From Viridibacterium sp035456105 (GTDB taxonomy: Bacteria; Pseudomonadota; Gammaproteobacteria; Burkholderiales; Rhodocyclaceae), in NCBI GenBank assembly GCA_035456105.1, contig DATIDV010000043.1, forward strand, positions 124,001 to 188,000: a DNA stretch of 64,000 nucleotides. Direction: 5' to 3'. The notes below the pieces were generated by a model. The model did not search any database. It saw nothing but the letters and a program-made list of their open reading frames with translations, and had not been told where the DNA came from. A program made the position numbers and the translations under genes. This document shows positions 35,677 through 44,275 of the stretch, piece by piece; the stretch's first letter is position 1, and each line of letters starts with the position of its first letter.

Positions 35677-36183
35677 ATCATCTGCACAACCAGCAGCCTG
35701 AAGCTCGCACGACAGATCCTGCGTTTTCGACTCAACCAGTCCCCTGCGGTGATCAGCGGACTGCCACTCAATCATAGGAAAAGATTCGCGCCTGGACTCA
35801 TAAATCGATGGCGCGAAAGAAAATCTTCATAGGGCTGTTCCCGAATTTACTGATTCTGTCGAACCTGCCGTGAAGCGCAGCCTCGTACGCGAGGCGGTCG
35901 ATACGCCCGTGCATGCCGCGGCGAAGAGAGAGAGCCCTCGCCAGGGCACACATTCTTTCTACCGCATGCATTTGCACGACACCTCCCGGAGCTTCGAAGA
36001 ATTCCGCAAATGGAGCCTCTTCCATATGGGAGAGCTCGTCCACCGGCACGCGGGTCGTGCGCATCGGGTCGCCTGCGCTGAGACTCGAAGGGCGGCTCAT
36101 GACAGAGAGCTGTTAAGGATCACCTCGTGATCCTGCTTTGCCGCTCACGTATCAGCACTCCCCGCTTCGAAAGGATTCACCTC
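35677..36183. other. Gap upstream of the secreted pair
   Basis: About 500 bp. A minus-strand frame of 100 codons (35798-36100, MSRPSSLSAGDPMRTTRVPV onward) is open but has no clear ribosome binding site and no recognised motif. Plus-strand frames are equally weak. The AAAGGATTCACC site at about 36170-36182 belongs to the next gene. Confidence 0.35.
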
Positions 36184-37452
36184 ATGACTACCATGATCGG
36201 ATTGTCCGCACTGGTTCCACGCGCACCGCACCTGAAGTTCATCATCCTCGCGATGTCGCTCAGTGCAGTAGCCGGTCCAGCCTCCGCCGGGCCGGTTCGT
36301 TCGGTGGGTTCGATGACCTTCGCCGATGCCAACACGGTGATTGTGGCCGACTGGGTGGGTGGCGAGATTCACGCTTTGAAGCTCACGCCAGCGGCCCCGG
36401 CTGCCGCACAGCCTTACAGACTGAAGAACATTTCATCGCCTGTCGCGCAGGCCCTGCACGTCCAGCCCGATGCCTTGCGCTTCGAGGACATGGCATTCCG
36501 GCCGGGCACCGAACTGGCGTACATCACCTTGTCGGTGCAGCGTGGCAAAGCGCTGGAGCCTGCGCTGGTGTCGGTCGATAGCAGCGGCAAGGTGAATGTC
36601 ATCAATCTGGCGAAGACGCCGCAGACCTCCGTCGCGATCAAGCAACGTCCTACCGCTGACCAGAAGTTCTGGAATGACATTCCGGCCGCAAGCTACACGG
36701 TGACGGACTTGGTCTTCAACGAGGGCAAGCTCTACGTCGCCGGGCTGTCGAACGCGAGCTTCGCGTCGACGCTGCGAGTCTATGACTTCCCTTTCAATGG
36801 CAAGTCGAGCACGACCAGCATCGAGATGTATCACGCCGTGCACAATCAGGTGGAGACGCGCGCGCCGATCCGCAAGATGACGATTGCAACACTCGACGGC
36901 GAGCCCACGCTGATTGCCGCCTACACCTGCACGCCACTGGTGACGGTAGCGTTGAAGGATCTCAAGGATGGCGCGCACATCGTCGGCAAGACGATTGCCG
37001 AACTGGGCTGGGGCAGCGCGCCGGTCGACATGGTGACATTCGATGCGGGCCAGGGGCCGATGGTGTTGCTGACCAACTCGCACAAGTCTGCCGATCTGAT
37101 GACGCTGGAATCGATTGCTGCAGCCTCGAAACAGGCCGGCTTGAGCAGCCCCATCAAGTGGCCGAGCGAGCCTTACCTTGGCGTGAAGGCGATACCTGTG
37201 CCGATCTCCGGCATCGCTAGGCTTGGCAACCAGAACAAGGACTTTCTCGGCGCGATGCGTCGCGATGAAGCCACAGGTCGCATGGAGCTCGTGTCAATCC
37301 GCAAGGGCGCCTTCCTGCGCGTGAGCGACTTCATCAACGAGTACGACTTTGCGGACTTCACTTACTTGCCGACCGACTATTTCCGCGGCGTGCATCAGGT
37401 GCTCCGCACGGACGAGGGCTATCCGGAATTGGCGGCAAGATCTGCGCCGTGA
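36184..37452 (+). CDS. Secreted protein of unknown function (propeller-like)
   Basis: A 422-residue protein. It has an N-terminal signal region of about 37 residues (LKFIILAMSLSAVAGPASAG). The remainder is rich in beta strands with repeated units such as GSMTFADANTVIVADWVGGE, VTDLVFNEGKLYVAGLSNAS and RKMTIATLDGEPTLIAAYTC, suggesting a beta-propeller. No catalytic motif is evident. Start 36184 (MTTMIGLSALV) is chosen because AAAGGA lies nine bases upstream; the frame from 36127 has no such site. The stop overlaps the next start as GTGA, so the two products are probably made together and may interact. Confidence 0.7.
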   Translation: MTTMIGLSALVPRAPHLKFIILAMSLSAVAGPASAGPVRSVGSMTFADANTVIVADWVGGEIHALKLTPAAPAAAQPYRLKNISSPVAQALHVQPDALRFEDMAFRPGTELAYITLSVQRGKALEPALVSVDSSGKVNVINLAKTPQTSVAIKQRPTADQKFWNDIPAASYTVTDLVFNEGKLYVAGLSNASFASTLRVYDFPFNGKSSTTSIEMYHAVHNQVETRAPIRKMTIATLDGEPTLIAAYTCTPLVTVALKDLKDGAHIVGKTIAELGWGSAPVDMVTFDAGQGPMVLLTNSHKSADLMTLESIAAASKQAGLSSPIKWPSEPYLGVKAIPVPISGIARLGNQNKDFLGAMRRDEATGRMELVSIRKGAFLRVSDFINEYDFADFTYLPTDYFRGVHQVLRTDEGYPELAARSAP

Positions 37453-38240
37453 AAATAGTGCGAAGCGGGCTGGCGTCGTGCGTGTTGATGTTGTGCGCAG
37501 TGACGCCGCCGGGCGTAGCGGCAAGTACGCCCCCCAGAGCTACCGCCGTTGTTTACCCCTCAGGGCCAGCGGTGCCGGAAAACCTGCTGCGCATTGAACT
37601 GCGCTTTTCGGCTCCGCTGCTAACGCCCTTGAGCATCGGGCACGTGAAGCTGGTCGATGTCCAGGGGCGTTCCATTGAAGACGCCTTTCTCGACCTGCCC
37701 TTGCCCAGCGCTGATGGTCGCCGCGTGACGCTATTGCTGCATCCGGGTCGCGTGAAATCTGGCGTGGGTGCGAACGTCTTGCTGGGGCGCGCGCTCAGCG
37801 CCGGCTCAGCCGTCACGCTGGTGATCGATGACCCGGCATTGGCGCAGCCCGTGCGCAAGACCTGGCAGGTGACGCCTTTCGATGCAGAAGCGCCCATACC
37901 GACGCGCTGGAGTTTTGATGCCCCCGCAGTGAGTAGTCGACAGGCGCTGACCGTGCGTCTCAATGCGGCAATCAGCTCCAGTTCAGAATCGCTGATTGCC
38001 GTGCGCGGGCCGGATGGCAAGCGTGTGAGGGGTCGCATTTCGCTGGGCGATGCGGAGACTATGTGGCGGTTTACGCCGGATCGGGTTTGGTCGTCCGGTA
38101 GTTATGCTGTTGCGGTTCATCCGGATCTTGAAGATCCTGCGGGGAATCGCAGTTGTGCGGTGTTTGAGCTCAAGGATGAGAGTCACATCAACTGCGACGA
38201 AGGCGCGGAGATGCCCTTCGAAGTCGGTAAGCGCAAATAG
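37449..38240 (+). CDS. Secreted protein with Ig-like strand-rich region, coupled to upstream gene
   Basis: A 263-residue exported protein starting at a GTG that overlaps the upstream stop. The signal peptide covers about 1-25 (GLASCVLMLCAVTPPGVAAS). The mature part includes PENLLRIELRFSAPLLTPLS at about 44-63, and a C-terminal SLGDAETMWRFTPDRVWSSG, then YAVAVHPDLEDPAGN. This resembles bacterial Ig-like domains (Big_5/SbsA type). Two Cys near the C-terminus (RSCAVFELKDESHINCDE) may form a disulfide. Function unknown; the coupling suggests a complex with the propeller-like protein. Confidence 0.65.
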   Translation: MKIVRSGLASCVLMLCAVTPPGVAASTPPRATAVVYPSGPAVPENLLRIELRFSAPLLTPLSIGHVKLVDVQGRSIEDAFLDLPLPSADGRRVTLLLHPGRVKSGVGANVLLGRALSAGSAVTLVIDDPALAQPVRKTWQVTPFDAEAPIPTRWSFDAPAVSSRQALTVRLNAAISSSSESLIAVRGPDGKRVRGRISLGDAETMWRFTPDRVWSSGSYAVAVHPDLEDPAGNRSCAVFELKDESHINCDEGAEMPFEVGKRK

Positions 38241-38286
38241 GCTTCGCGCTTCGTCCGCACACTTTTCCAGGCATGAACCAACGTCT

Positions 38287-38363
38287 CGTCATCCCCGCGA
38301 ACGCGGGGATCCAGTGGCTTAGCGCTGCAACGTCGCTGGATTTCCGCCTTCGCGGGAATGACG
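38287..38363. repeat. REP-like palindromic element (copy 4)
   Basis: Left arm CGTCATCCCCGCGAACGCGG (with GGATCCAG) at 38287-38314. The right arm reads CTGGATTTCCGCCTTCGCGG then GAATGACG and ends at 38363. It lies after the secreted pair and, with copy 5, occupies most of the 323-bp gap before the LuxR-type gene. Confidence 0.85.
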
Positions 38364-38423
38364 GATGGGGAAGATGCGCGACGATACCGAGTTTGTTTCT
38401 CGCGCCCTTTTTCGCAAGACGCT

Positions 38424-38451
38424 CGTCATCCCGGCGAAGGCCGGGATGACG
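38424..38451. repeat. REP-like palindrome (copy 5, single hairpin)
   Basis: CGTCATCCCGGCGAAGGCCG then GGATGACG is one perfect half-element, 60 bp after copy 4. Confidence 0.85.
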
Positions 38452-38563
38452 ATGTTCTCGTGAAACCTGGAGAAGCCTCCTACGAATCTGAGCCCAGGAA
38501 CTTGCTGATGAATTGCACCGTAGTCGCTGGGGCCCCGTCCATTCGTACACGCATTCAATCGAA

Positions 38564-39286
38564 TCAATCGGCAGCCAGTTGCTCGGCATATCGATGCGTG
38601 CGCGGCCCTGCTGCAAGCAGTACCGCGCCGGTTCTAATCTGCGTCGGACCTCGCCCGTCAACGGACAGCAAACCGCGCCGCTCGGCCACGGTAGCCACTT
38701 GCGTGCGGCTGCGCGCGCCGAGCTTCTGGAAGATGCCCTTCATGTGCGACTTCACCGTGCCGGGTGCGATGTTCAGCTGCGTGGCGATGGCCTTGTTGGG
38801 AAAGCCCTCGACGAGCAGCCGCAATACATCCATCTCGCGTCCCGTCAGCGACTCAAATGCGACGCTGTCGGCAAGACGGCTTGCGACGGCACTACCAATA
38901 TGGCGTGCGCCGCGATGCAGGGCGCGTACCGCATCGGCCAGTTCGTCGACACCGCAACCAAGGGTGAGGTAGCCGCGCGCACCCTGCTCCAGCGCATGAC
39001 GTATTTCGCACTCGCTGTTGCGGTCCGTCAGGATGAGGATGCGGGGATAGGGGAAGCGCGCAGAGAAAGACGCCGTGTGCACGTTGGCGAGAAGGCGCAG
39101 CCCGCTGATGTAGTCGGCCACGATGACATCAGCTTCGTAACTTCGCGAGTCGTACTCGCCGTGTGGGACACTTTTCGTTTCCACGGTGGCGATATCCGAT
39201 TGCCGGTCCAGCGCACTCAGCAAGCCAGCCGCGACGAGAGGATCCTGATACTGCACGAGGGTCCTGATGAGCTTGCTCTCAGACAT
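38564..39286 (-). CDS. LuxR/NarL-family regulator with atypical receiver
   Basis: A 240-residue DNA-binding protein. Its N-terminal 125 residues have a receiver-like fold: an Asp in ADVIVADYISG matches the phosphorylation site, but the paired acidic residues at the N-terminus are missing (RTLVQYQDPLVAAG) and the conserved Lys of GYLLK is replaced (GYLTLG). The C-terminal LuxR helix-turn-helix is clear: SLTGREMDVLRLLVEGFPNK, then AIATQLNIAPGTVKSHMKGI. A Gly/Arg-rich tail of about 40 residues follows. The start at 39286 has GGGAGAGAGAT in front. It lies 288 bp downstream of the canonical response regulator on the same strand. Confidence 0.85.
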   Translation of the reverse strand: MSESKLIRTLVQYQDPLVAAGLLSALDRQSDIATVETKSVPHGEYDSRSYEADVIVADYISGLRLLANVHTASFSARFPYPRILILTDRNSECEIRHALEQGARGYLTLGCGVDELADAVRALHRGARHIGSAVASRLADSVAFESLTGREMDVLRLLVEGFPNKAIATQLNIAPGTVKSHMKGIFQKLGARSRTQVATVAERRGLLSVDGRGPTQIRTGAVLLAAGPRTHRYAEQLAAD

Positions 39287-39476
39287 ATCTCTCTCCCGGT
39301 GATGCGTCGCCGAATCCCGCTGCGGCGCGCGGCCTCTGCTGCGTAGTAACACTGACACTTTGCGCAGAATGGCCTCATGCAGCCGCGAGCGCCATAGATG
39401 AGACGCATCGGATTCAAGTGCGGAGAAAGGCTTAGCCGGACCTCATCCTTTTGGATGAGATGCCATTCTCGATCAT

Positions 39477-39522
39477 CGTCATCCCGGTGAGGCGCTGGAA
39501 CCCGGCCTCCGCCGGGATGACG
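39477..39522. repeat. REP-like palindromic element (copy 6, divergent)
   Basis: CGTCATCCCGGTGAGGCGCT ... CCGGCCTCCGCCGGGATGAC, a shortened and less regular member of the family, in the gap between the two regulator genes. Confidence 0.75.
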
Positions 39523-39573
39523 CAACCATTTTTGTCAGAACTGGTGCAACGCCAATGCGTCAGCAGACGCGAA

Positions 39574-40257
39574 TCAAACCTGCACCAGTCCGCGCTGAAT
39601 GGCGACCGAGATCGCTTCCGTCCGGCTGAGCACGTTGAGTTTGGTGAAGATATTGCGCAGATGCGTTTTTACCGTTGCCTCACTGACCTTGAGACTGGCG
39701 GCGATTTCCTTGTTGCTCTGGCCTTGCACCAGCAGACTCAGCACACCGGTTTCGCGTGCCGTCAGCGCTTCGCGACTCATGCCGACCGCGAGTTTCGCCA
39801 CCATTGACGCCGGAATGCTGACCTCGCCCGCATGCACCTTGCGGATGCAGTCGAGTAACTCCTCCCACGGCGCATCCTTCAACAGGTAGCCGCGCGCACC
39901 GGCCTTGATGACGTTCGAAATATCCTCATCGGTATCGAAGGTGGTCAGGACGATGAGGCGCGCCGACGGATCCGTCAGGCATATTTCTTCGATAGCGCCC
40001 ACACCATCCAGCAACGGCATGCGCAGATCGAGCAAGGCGATGTCCGGCCGATGCTCACGCCACTGGGTCACCGCGTCACGACCATTGACGGCCTGTGCGA
40101 CGACATGCATGTCTGCCTGCCTGCCGATGATGGCGACGAGGCCTTCGCGCACCGTAACGTGGTCATCAGCAACGAGCACGCCGATGCTGCGGACCGACGC
40201 GGGTTCGGGGACTGCGGGGGCATGTGCGACGACAGCACGGGACATTCTCTTCGTCAT
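39574..40257 (-). CDS. NarL/LuxR-family response regulator
   Basis: A 227-residue canonical response regulator. The receiver has the acidic pair in VLVADDHVTVREG, the phosphoacceptor Asp in IALLDLRMPLLDG, the Thr in LIVLTTFD and Lys in GYLLKDA. The LuxR output domain contains ALTARETGVLSLLVQGQSNK and VSEATVKTHLRNIFTKLNVL. Its ATG overlaps the stop of the sensor kinase gene (ATGA), so kinase and regulator are made together and form one pathway. Targets are unknown; the adjacent hydrolase or second regulator are candidates. Confidence 0.93.
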   Translation of the reverse strand: MTKRMSRAVVAHAPAVPEPASVRSIGVLVADDHVTVREGLVAIIGRQADMHVVAQAVNGRDAVTQWREHRPDIALLDLRMPLLDGVGAIEEICLTDPSARLIVLTTFDTDEDISNVIKAGARGYLLKDAPWEELLDCIRKVHAGEVSIPASMVAKLAVGMSREALTARETGVLSLLVQGQSNKEIAASLKVSEATVKTHLRNIFTKLNVLSRTEAISVAIQRGLVQV

Positions 40258-42776
40258 GTTGTCGCCTGCCCATCCAGCCTGCGCGACGAATCTCCACTGA
40301 AGGGCAGATCAATCGAGATTTTCGTTCCAGTCCCTGGCTCGCTCTCGATTTTCATTGCGCCCCCCATGACGTTGACGCGCTCCCGGATGCCGACCAGACC
40401 GAAACCATCATGCAGGCCGACTGGATCGAAGCCCTGACCATCGTCGCGCAATATCAGCGACAGCGTGCCTTCCGCGAAAGTCAGGCTGACCAGGAAATGG
40501 CTGGCGCTCGCGTGACGCAGCGCATTGGTGAGCACTTCCTGGCTGACGCGCAGGAGATTGTCTTCCCACTCCGGCGGCAGTTTCCGCACCGGCCCTGTCA
40601 CACTGAATTCCGCCTTCAACATCGTGCCTGCCGTCATCCGTGTTAGCAGGCCATCCAGGGCAGAGCCCAGATCCTTGTCTTCCAGCGCCAGGGGCCGCAA
40701 CGCACGCACGGAGCGCCGCGCCTCGTTGAGGCTCTCGCGCGCCAGCTCGCTGGCACGTTGCAGATGCATGTCGGCCTCGGCTGGCAGGTTCTTGGAGCGA
40801 GCCTCGGAGGCAGCCTCAAGTTGCACGATCACGCCCGTGAAGCCCTGTGCCAGCGTGTCATGGATGTCGCGCGCCATGCGGTTACGCTCCGCCATGACGG
40901 CCGCATCGCGGCTTTCTGCCGACAGTCTGGCCAACTGGATGGCGAGCATGGCTTGGTTGGCCAGTGCCTGGGCGATATCCACTTCCTCGGTGCGAAACTC
41001 GCGACTGCCGACGAAACGTATGCCGATCGCGCCCTCCAGTTCGCCGCCGCTGAACATCGGCACCAGCAGCACCGTCACGATGCCGAGTTGCAGCAAGCGG
41101 TCGCGCAGGGGAAAGGCTGGCACCTTGCGGATGTCTTCGATCAAGCTCGGCTTGCCGGTACGGAACACCTCGGGCCACGGCCACACTTCTTCCATCGGCA
41201 GGCCGAACGACATGCCGGCGAAGCGCGCATCGCTCTTCGGCACGACCACGTCATCCTCGAAGGCAAACTCGAATTCGATGAGGCCCGTCGTCTTGTTGCG
41301 CAACCAGACGCTGCAGCTGTGCGCGCCACACTGCTCGTTGAGCGCGCACAGCATGTGCCCCACAAGTCTTTCTGCGGACGGCTCTCTGGAGAGCAGGGCC
41401 AGCGAGCTGCCGAGCGCTTGGACCTGCCCGCGTGCGAGCTGCCCTGAAACCCTCAGCGCCTCCTCTGCACTCTTGCGTTCGCTAATGTCCATGACAATGC
41501 CGAGCATCTGTGTTGCCCGGCCTTTGTCGGAACGGTAGATGCTGCCGCGGGCGGCAAGCCAGTGCAGGCTGCCATCCGGCCATATCACGCGGAATTCCGA
41601 GCCCCAGTCCTGCAATGCCTGCACAGCCTGGCGAAGGCTCTGCTCCACACGCACGCGATCGTCTGGATGCACATGCTCGATGAATTGCTTGATGCCCCAG
41701 TCTGACTCGGGAATCGGCGCGTCATAGCCGAAGCACTGGTCATGACGCAGCGATCTGCGTGAGGTGTCGTGAATCAGGTCCAGGCTCCAGTCGCCGACCT
41801 GACCGGATTTCAGCGTGAACTCCAGCGCATTCTTTGCCTGCTCGAGCAGCACGCGCTCCGTGATGTCGACCAGCATCGTGCGCGTGAAGCCTCCGCCCGC
41901 AGCAGGCCGCGACCACCACTCCACCCAGATAGGCTGATTGTCTTTGCGGCGCAGTTCGAGAACGACGCCCTGTACGGCCTCGCCGCGCTCGACCGATTCA
42001 AGTGCACTGGTGAGCCGCTGCAGATTCTCCGGACTATCGACCGCGAATGAGTTGCTGAATGTTCCGGAGAGATCGTCAGGACCGACGCCCAGCAGGCTCA
42101 TCGCGGCGCGGTTCGCACGGATGAAGCGCGTGTCCATAGCCTCGTGCACGTAAGGAATCGGCGCCTCGTCGAACAGGTCGCGGAAGTCCTCACCCAGACG
42201 CTCTATTTCTGCGTGAAGGCGCTTACCTTCCGTGACGTCGCGCACGCCGACAAACCAGACTGCATTACCTGCAGCATCCGGAAACGCCTGACCTTGCGCC
42301 GACACCCAGCGCTCCGGCCGCTCTGGCGAAGAACAGGTGCGGTACTCCTCGGTGTATCTGCCCCCCGTGGCACCACTGAAGGCGGCAAAGATGGCGCTAT
42401 CGACACGCTGCCGGTCCTGCTCATGCACGCACTGCAGAAACAGTTCATGCGTGACATCGATGTCCTGCGGCACGCCGAGAATCGTGCGCAAATGCGGCGA
42501 CCATTCCCCCGCGTTGTTGGCCGAGGACGAATCCCAGGTCCACAAGCCCACGCCGCAGGAGTCCATGGCATGGGTCAGATGCTCTACGCGCGAGGCAAGC
42601 GCTGCATTGCGTGTCGTGGTGTCAGCACACTGCTCTTCAAGCATGGCATTTGCGCGCCGCAACGCCTCCACCTCGTTCTGTGCCACTTCGCGTTCGAGCC
42701 GGATACGTTCGAGCTCACGCTGCAGTGATTCAATGTCCGGGGGCACATCCCCCGATGCTTCAAGGCGAGTCGTCAT
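40254..42776 (-). CDS. Soluble multi-PAS/GAF histidine kinase (NarL-partner type)
   Basis: An 840-residue cytoplasmic sensor kinase without membrane helices. In order it has a coiled coil at about 15-65; PAS domains at about 70-185, 195-310 and 318-435 (the last with WPDGSLHWLAARG, then VMDISERKSAEEA); a GAF domain at about 450-620; a HisKA_3 phosphoacceptor with His639 (RNRMARDIHDTLAQGF); and a HATPase domain at about 720-830 (EVLTNALRHASASH, DDGQGFDP, GFGLVGIRERV). The frame continues upstream to 43079, but ATG 42776 begins the plausible protein. It is coupled to the response regulator and divergent from the epoxide-hydrolase-like gene. The signal is unknown. Confidence 0.92.
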   Translation of the reverse strand: MTTRLEASGDVPPDIESLQRELERIRLEREVAQNEVEALRRANAMLEEQCADTTTRNAALASRVEHLTHAMDSCGVGLWTWDSSSANNAGEWSPHLRTILGVPQDIDVTHELFLQCVHEQDRQRVDSAIFAAFSGATGGRYTEEYRTCSSPERPERWVSAQGQAFPDAAGNAVWFVGVRDVTEGKRLHAEIERLGEDFRDLFDEAPIPYVHEAMDTRFIRANRAAMSLLGVGPDDLSGTFSNSFAVDSPENLQRLTSALESVERGEAVQGVVLELRRKDNQPIWVEWWSRPAAGGGFTRTMLVDITERVLLEQAKNALEFTLKSGQVGDWSLDLIHDTSRRSLRHDQCFGYDAPIPESDWGIKQFIEHVHPDDRVRVEQSLRQAVQALQDWGSEFRVIWPDGSLHWLAARGSIYRSDKGRATQMLGIVMDISERKSAEEALRVSGQLARGQVQALGSSLALLSREPSAERLVGHMLCALNEQCGAHSCSVWLRNKTTGLIEFEFAFEDDVVVPKSDARFAGMSFGLPMEEVWPWPEVFRTGKPSLIEDIRKVPAFPLRDRLLQLGIVTVLLVPMFSGGELEGAIGIRFVGSREFRTEEVDIAQALANQAMLAIQLARLSAESRDAAVMAERNRMARDIHDTLAQGFTGVIVQLEAASEARSKNLPAEADMHLQRASELARESLNEARRSVRALRPLALEDKDLGSALDGLLTRMTAGTMLKAEFSVTGPVRKLPPEWEDNLLRVSQEVLTNALRHASASHFLVSLTFAEGTLSLILRDDGQGFDPVGLHDGFGLVGIRERVNVMGGAMKIESEPGTGTKISIDLPFSGDSSRRLDGQATT

Positions 42777-42924
42777 GACGATGAACTGGAAGAAAGCACG
42801 ATACCTCCCTGTGATAAACGCGCGAGCGCCATCGGAGTGATGCCCTCCCCCCTCACATGGGAGAGGCGCAGGCGATTGAGGATACAGATACTGAGCTCTG
42901 TTCATCCACCTGATCGGAACCGTC

Positions 42925-43869
42925 ATGACTATCCTGCACCCGTTCCTGCCCGTATCGACGCTCTCGCTCCTGACGCGCTGCACGCGCGCCGGGCTGATCT
43001 TCATCGCCATGGCGCTTTCGGGCCTGACCTCGGCACAGACCCCGCAAAGCAAGTTTGCCGATGCCGGCGGCCTTCGCATGCACTATCTGGTAGCGGGCAA
43101 GGGCGACCCCGTCATCCTCCTGCACGGCTATGCGGAGACCAGCCACATGTGGCTCCCGCTGATCAAGGAGCTGTCGAAGAACCACCTGGTGATCGCGCCG
43201 GATCTACGCGGGTTCGGCGATTCCGAAGTGACGCCTTCCGGCTACACCAAGGCAGCAATGGCGAGGGATGTGCACGCGCTGGCGACCACGCTGAAGCTCG
43301 GCAAGGTACGCATCGTCGGTCATGACATCGGCCTGATGGTGGCCTATGCCTACACCGCGCAATACCCCTCCGAGGTGGACCGCATCGTGCTGATGGACGC
43401 CTTCCTGCCGGGCGTCGGCGACTGGACCAAGGTCTGGCTGTTGCGCGATCTGTGGCACTTCCATTTCTACGGCAAGACGCCACTGGCCCTCGTTGCTGGT
43501 CGCGAGCGCATCTACTTCGAGCACTTCTGGAACGACTTTGCGGCGAACCCCAAGCACTCGCTTTCCGAAGCTGATCGGCAGTTCTACGCCAAGGCCTACG
43601 GCAAGCCTGGCCGCATGGCCGCCGGCTTCGAGGTGTTCCGCGCGTTCGAGCAGGATGCCGCCGATTTCGAGAAGCTGGCCAAGACACCACTGCCGATGCC
43701 AATGCTCGTGCTGGCCGGCGAGAAGGCCTCCGGCAACACACTGATCGACCAGGGCCGTCTCGTCGCTACCAACGTCGAAGGCGTGATCATCCCGGGCTCC
43801 GGTCACTGGCTGATGGAAGAGGCCACCAGTCAGGTCGTGCCGAAGCTGGTCGACTTCCTCAACAAGTAA
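42925..43869 (+). CDS. Exported alpha/beta hydrolase, epoxide-hydrolase/dehalogenase type
   Basis: A 314-residue hydrolase with a signal peptide of about 38 residues (RAGLIFIAMALSGLTSAQ). The oxyanion motif is LLHGYAETSHMW (67-68 HG). The nucleophile elbow GHDIG places an Asp (134) where esterases have Ser, as in epoxide hydrolases and haloalkane dehalogenases. The catalytic His is in GSGHWLMEE. DLRGFGDS is also typical. The substrate could be an epoxide or a halogenated compound. It is divergent from the kinase gene, with about 150 bp between, so it may be a target of that system. Confidence 0.85.
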   Translation: MTILHPFLPVSTLSLLTRCTRAGLIFIAMALSGLTSAQTPQSKFADAGGLRMHYLVAGKGDPVILLHGYAETSHMWLPLIKELSKNHLVIAPDLRGFGDSEVTPSGYTKAAMARDVHALATTLKLGKVRIVGHDIGLMVAYAYTAQYPSEVDRIVLMDAFLPGVGDWTKVWLLRDLWHFHFYGKTPLALVAGRERIYFEHFWNDFAANPKHSLSEADRQFYAKAYGKPGRMAAGFEVFRAFEQDAADFEKLAKTPLPMPMLVLAGEKASGNTLIDQGRLVATNVEGVIIPGSGHWLMEEATSQVVPKLVDFLNK

Positions 43870-44275
43870 TGTGCGACGAATATCTGCTGACGGCGACGGG
43901 CCCGACAAGACTGGAGGCTCGTCGCCCCCCTGCTTCAATAAGTCATCATGAATATGATGCGCAAATCGAATCTCTCGCCGGGCCCTCATCTCAACGCGGC
44001 ATGTCTTTCTCAGAACCTGTTCACGATCTCTGAAAAGCCATCGTCATCCCGGCGAAAGCCGGGATTCAGATTGCACGTCCGGTACTGGATCCCGGCTTTC
44101 GCCGGGATGACGAGCTTCTTTGCAGGGTTTAAAGGCAATACCGGCCCTATTGCACGAGTTTTCGGAGCTTCTCAAGCCTCTTGAGTTCGCGGCCGATGGC
44201 CCTGCCGTGCGCCGGGGCTTGCCGGCATCCTCCACTTGAATCGGCATCTGCAAGCAGAGGAAAGCTCACCTGAAC
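43870..44275. other. Gap with REP-like element and hairpin
   Basis: After the hydrolase gene a GGCGACGGGCC / GGCTCGTCGCC hairpin (about 43893-43928) without a T-run is visible. Then comes REP copy 7 at 44042-44112. The remaining sequence up to the esterase stop at 44276 shows no gene. Confidence 0.5.
44042..44112. repeat. REP-like palindromic element (copy 7)
   Basis: CGTCATCCCGGCGAAAGCCG and GGATTCAG face CTGGATCCCGGCTTTCGCCG and GGATGACG. The loop shares ACGTCCGGTA with copy 3, so the two copies are recent relatives. Confidence 0.9.

Noticed and set aside
35798..36100. 100-codon minus-strand frame upstream of the propeller-like gene
   Set aside because: No ribosome binding site, no recognised motif; equally long frames occur by chance at this GC content.
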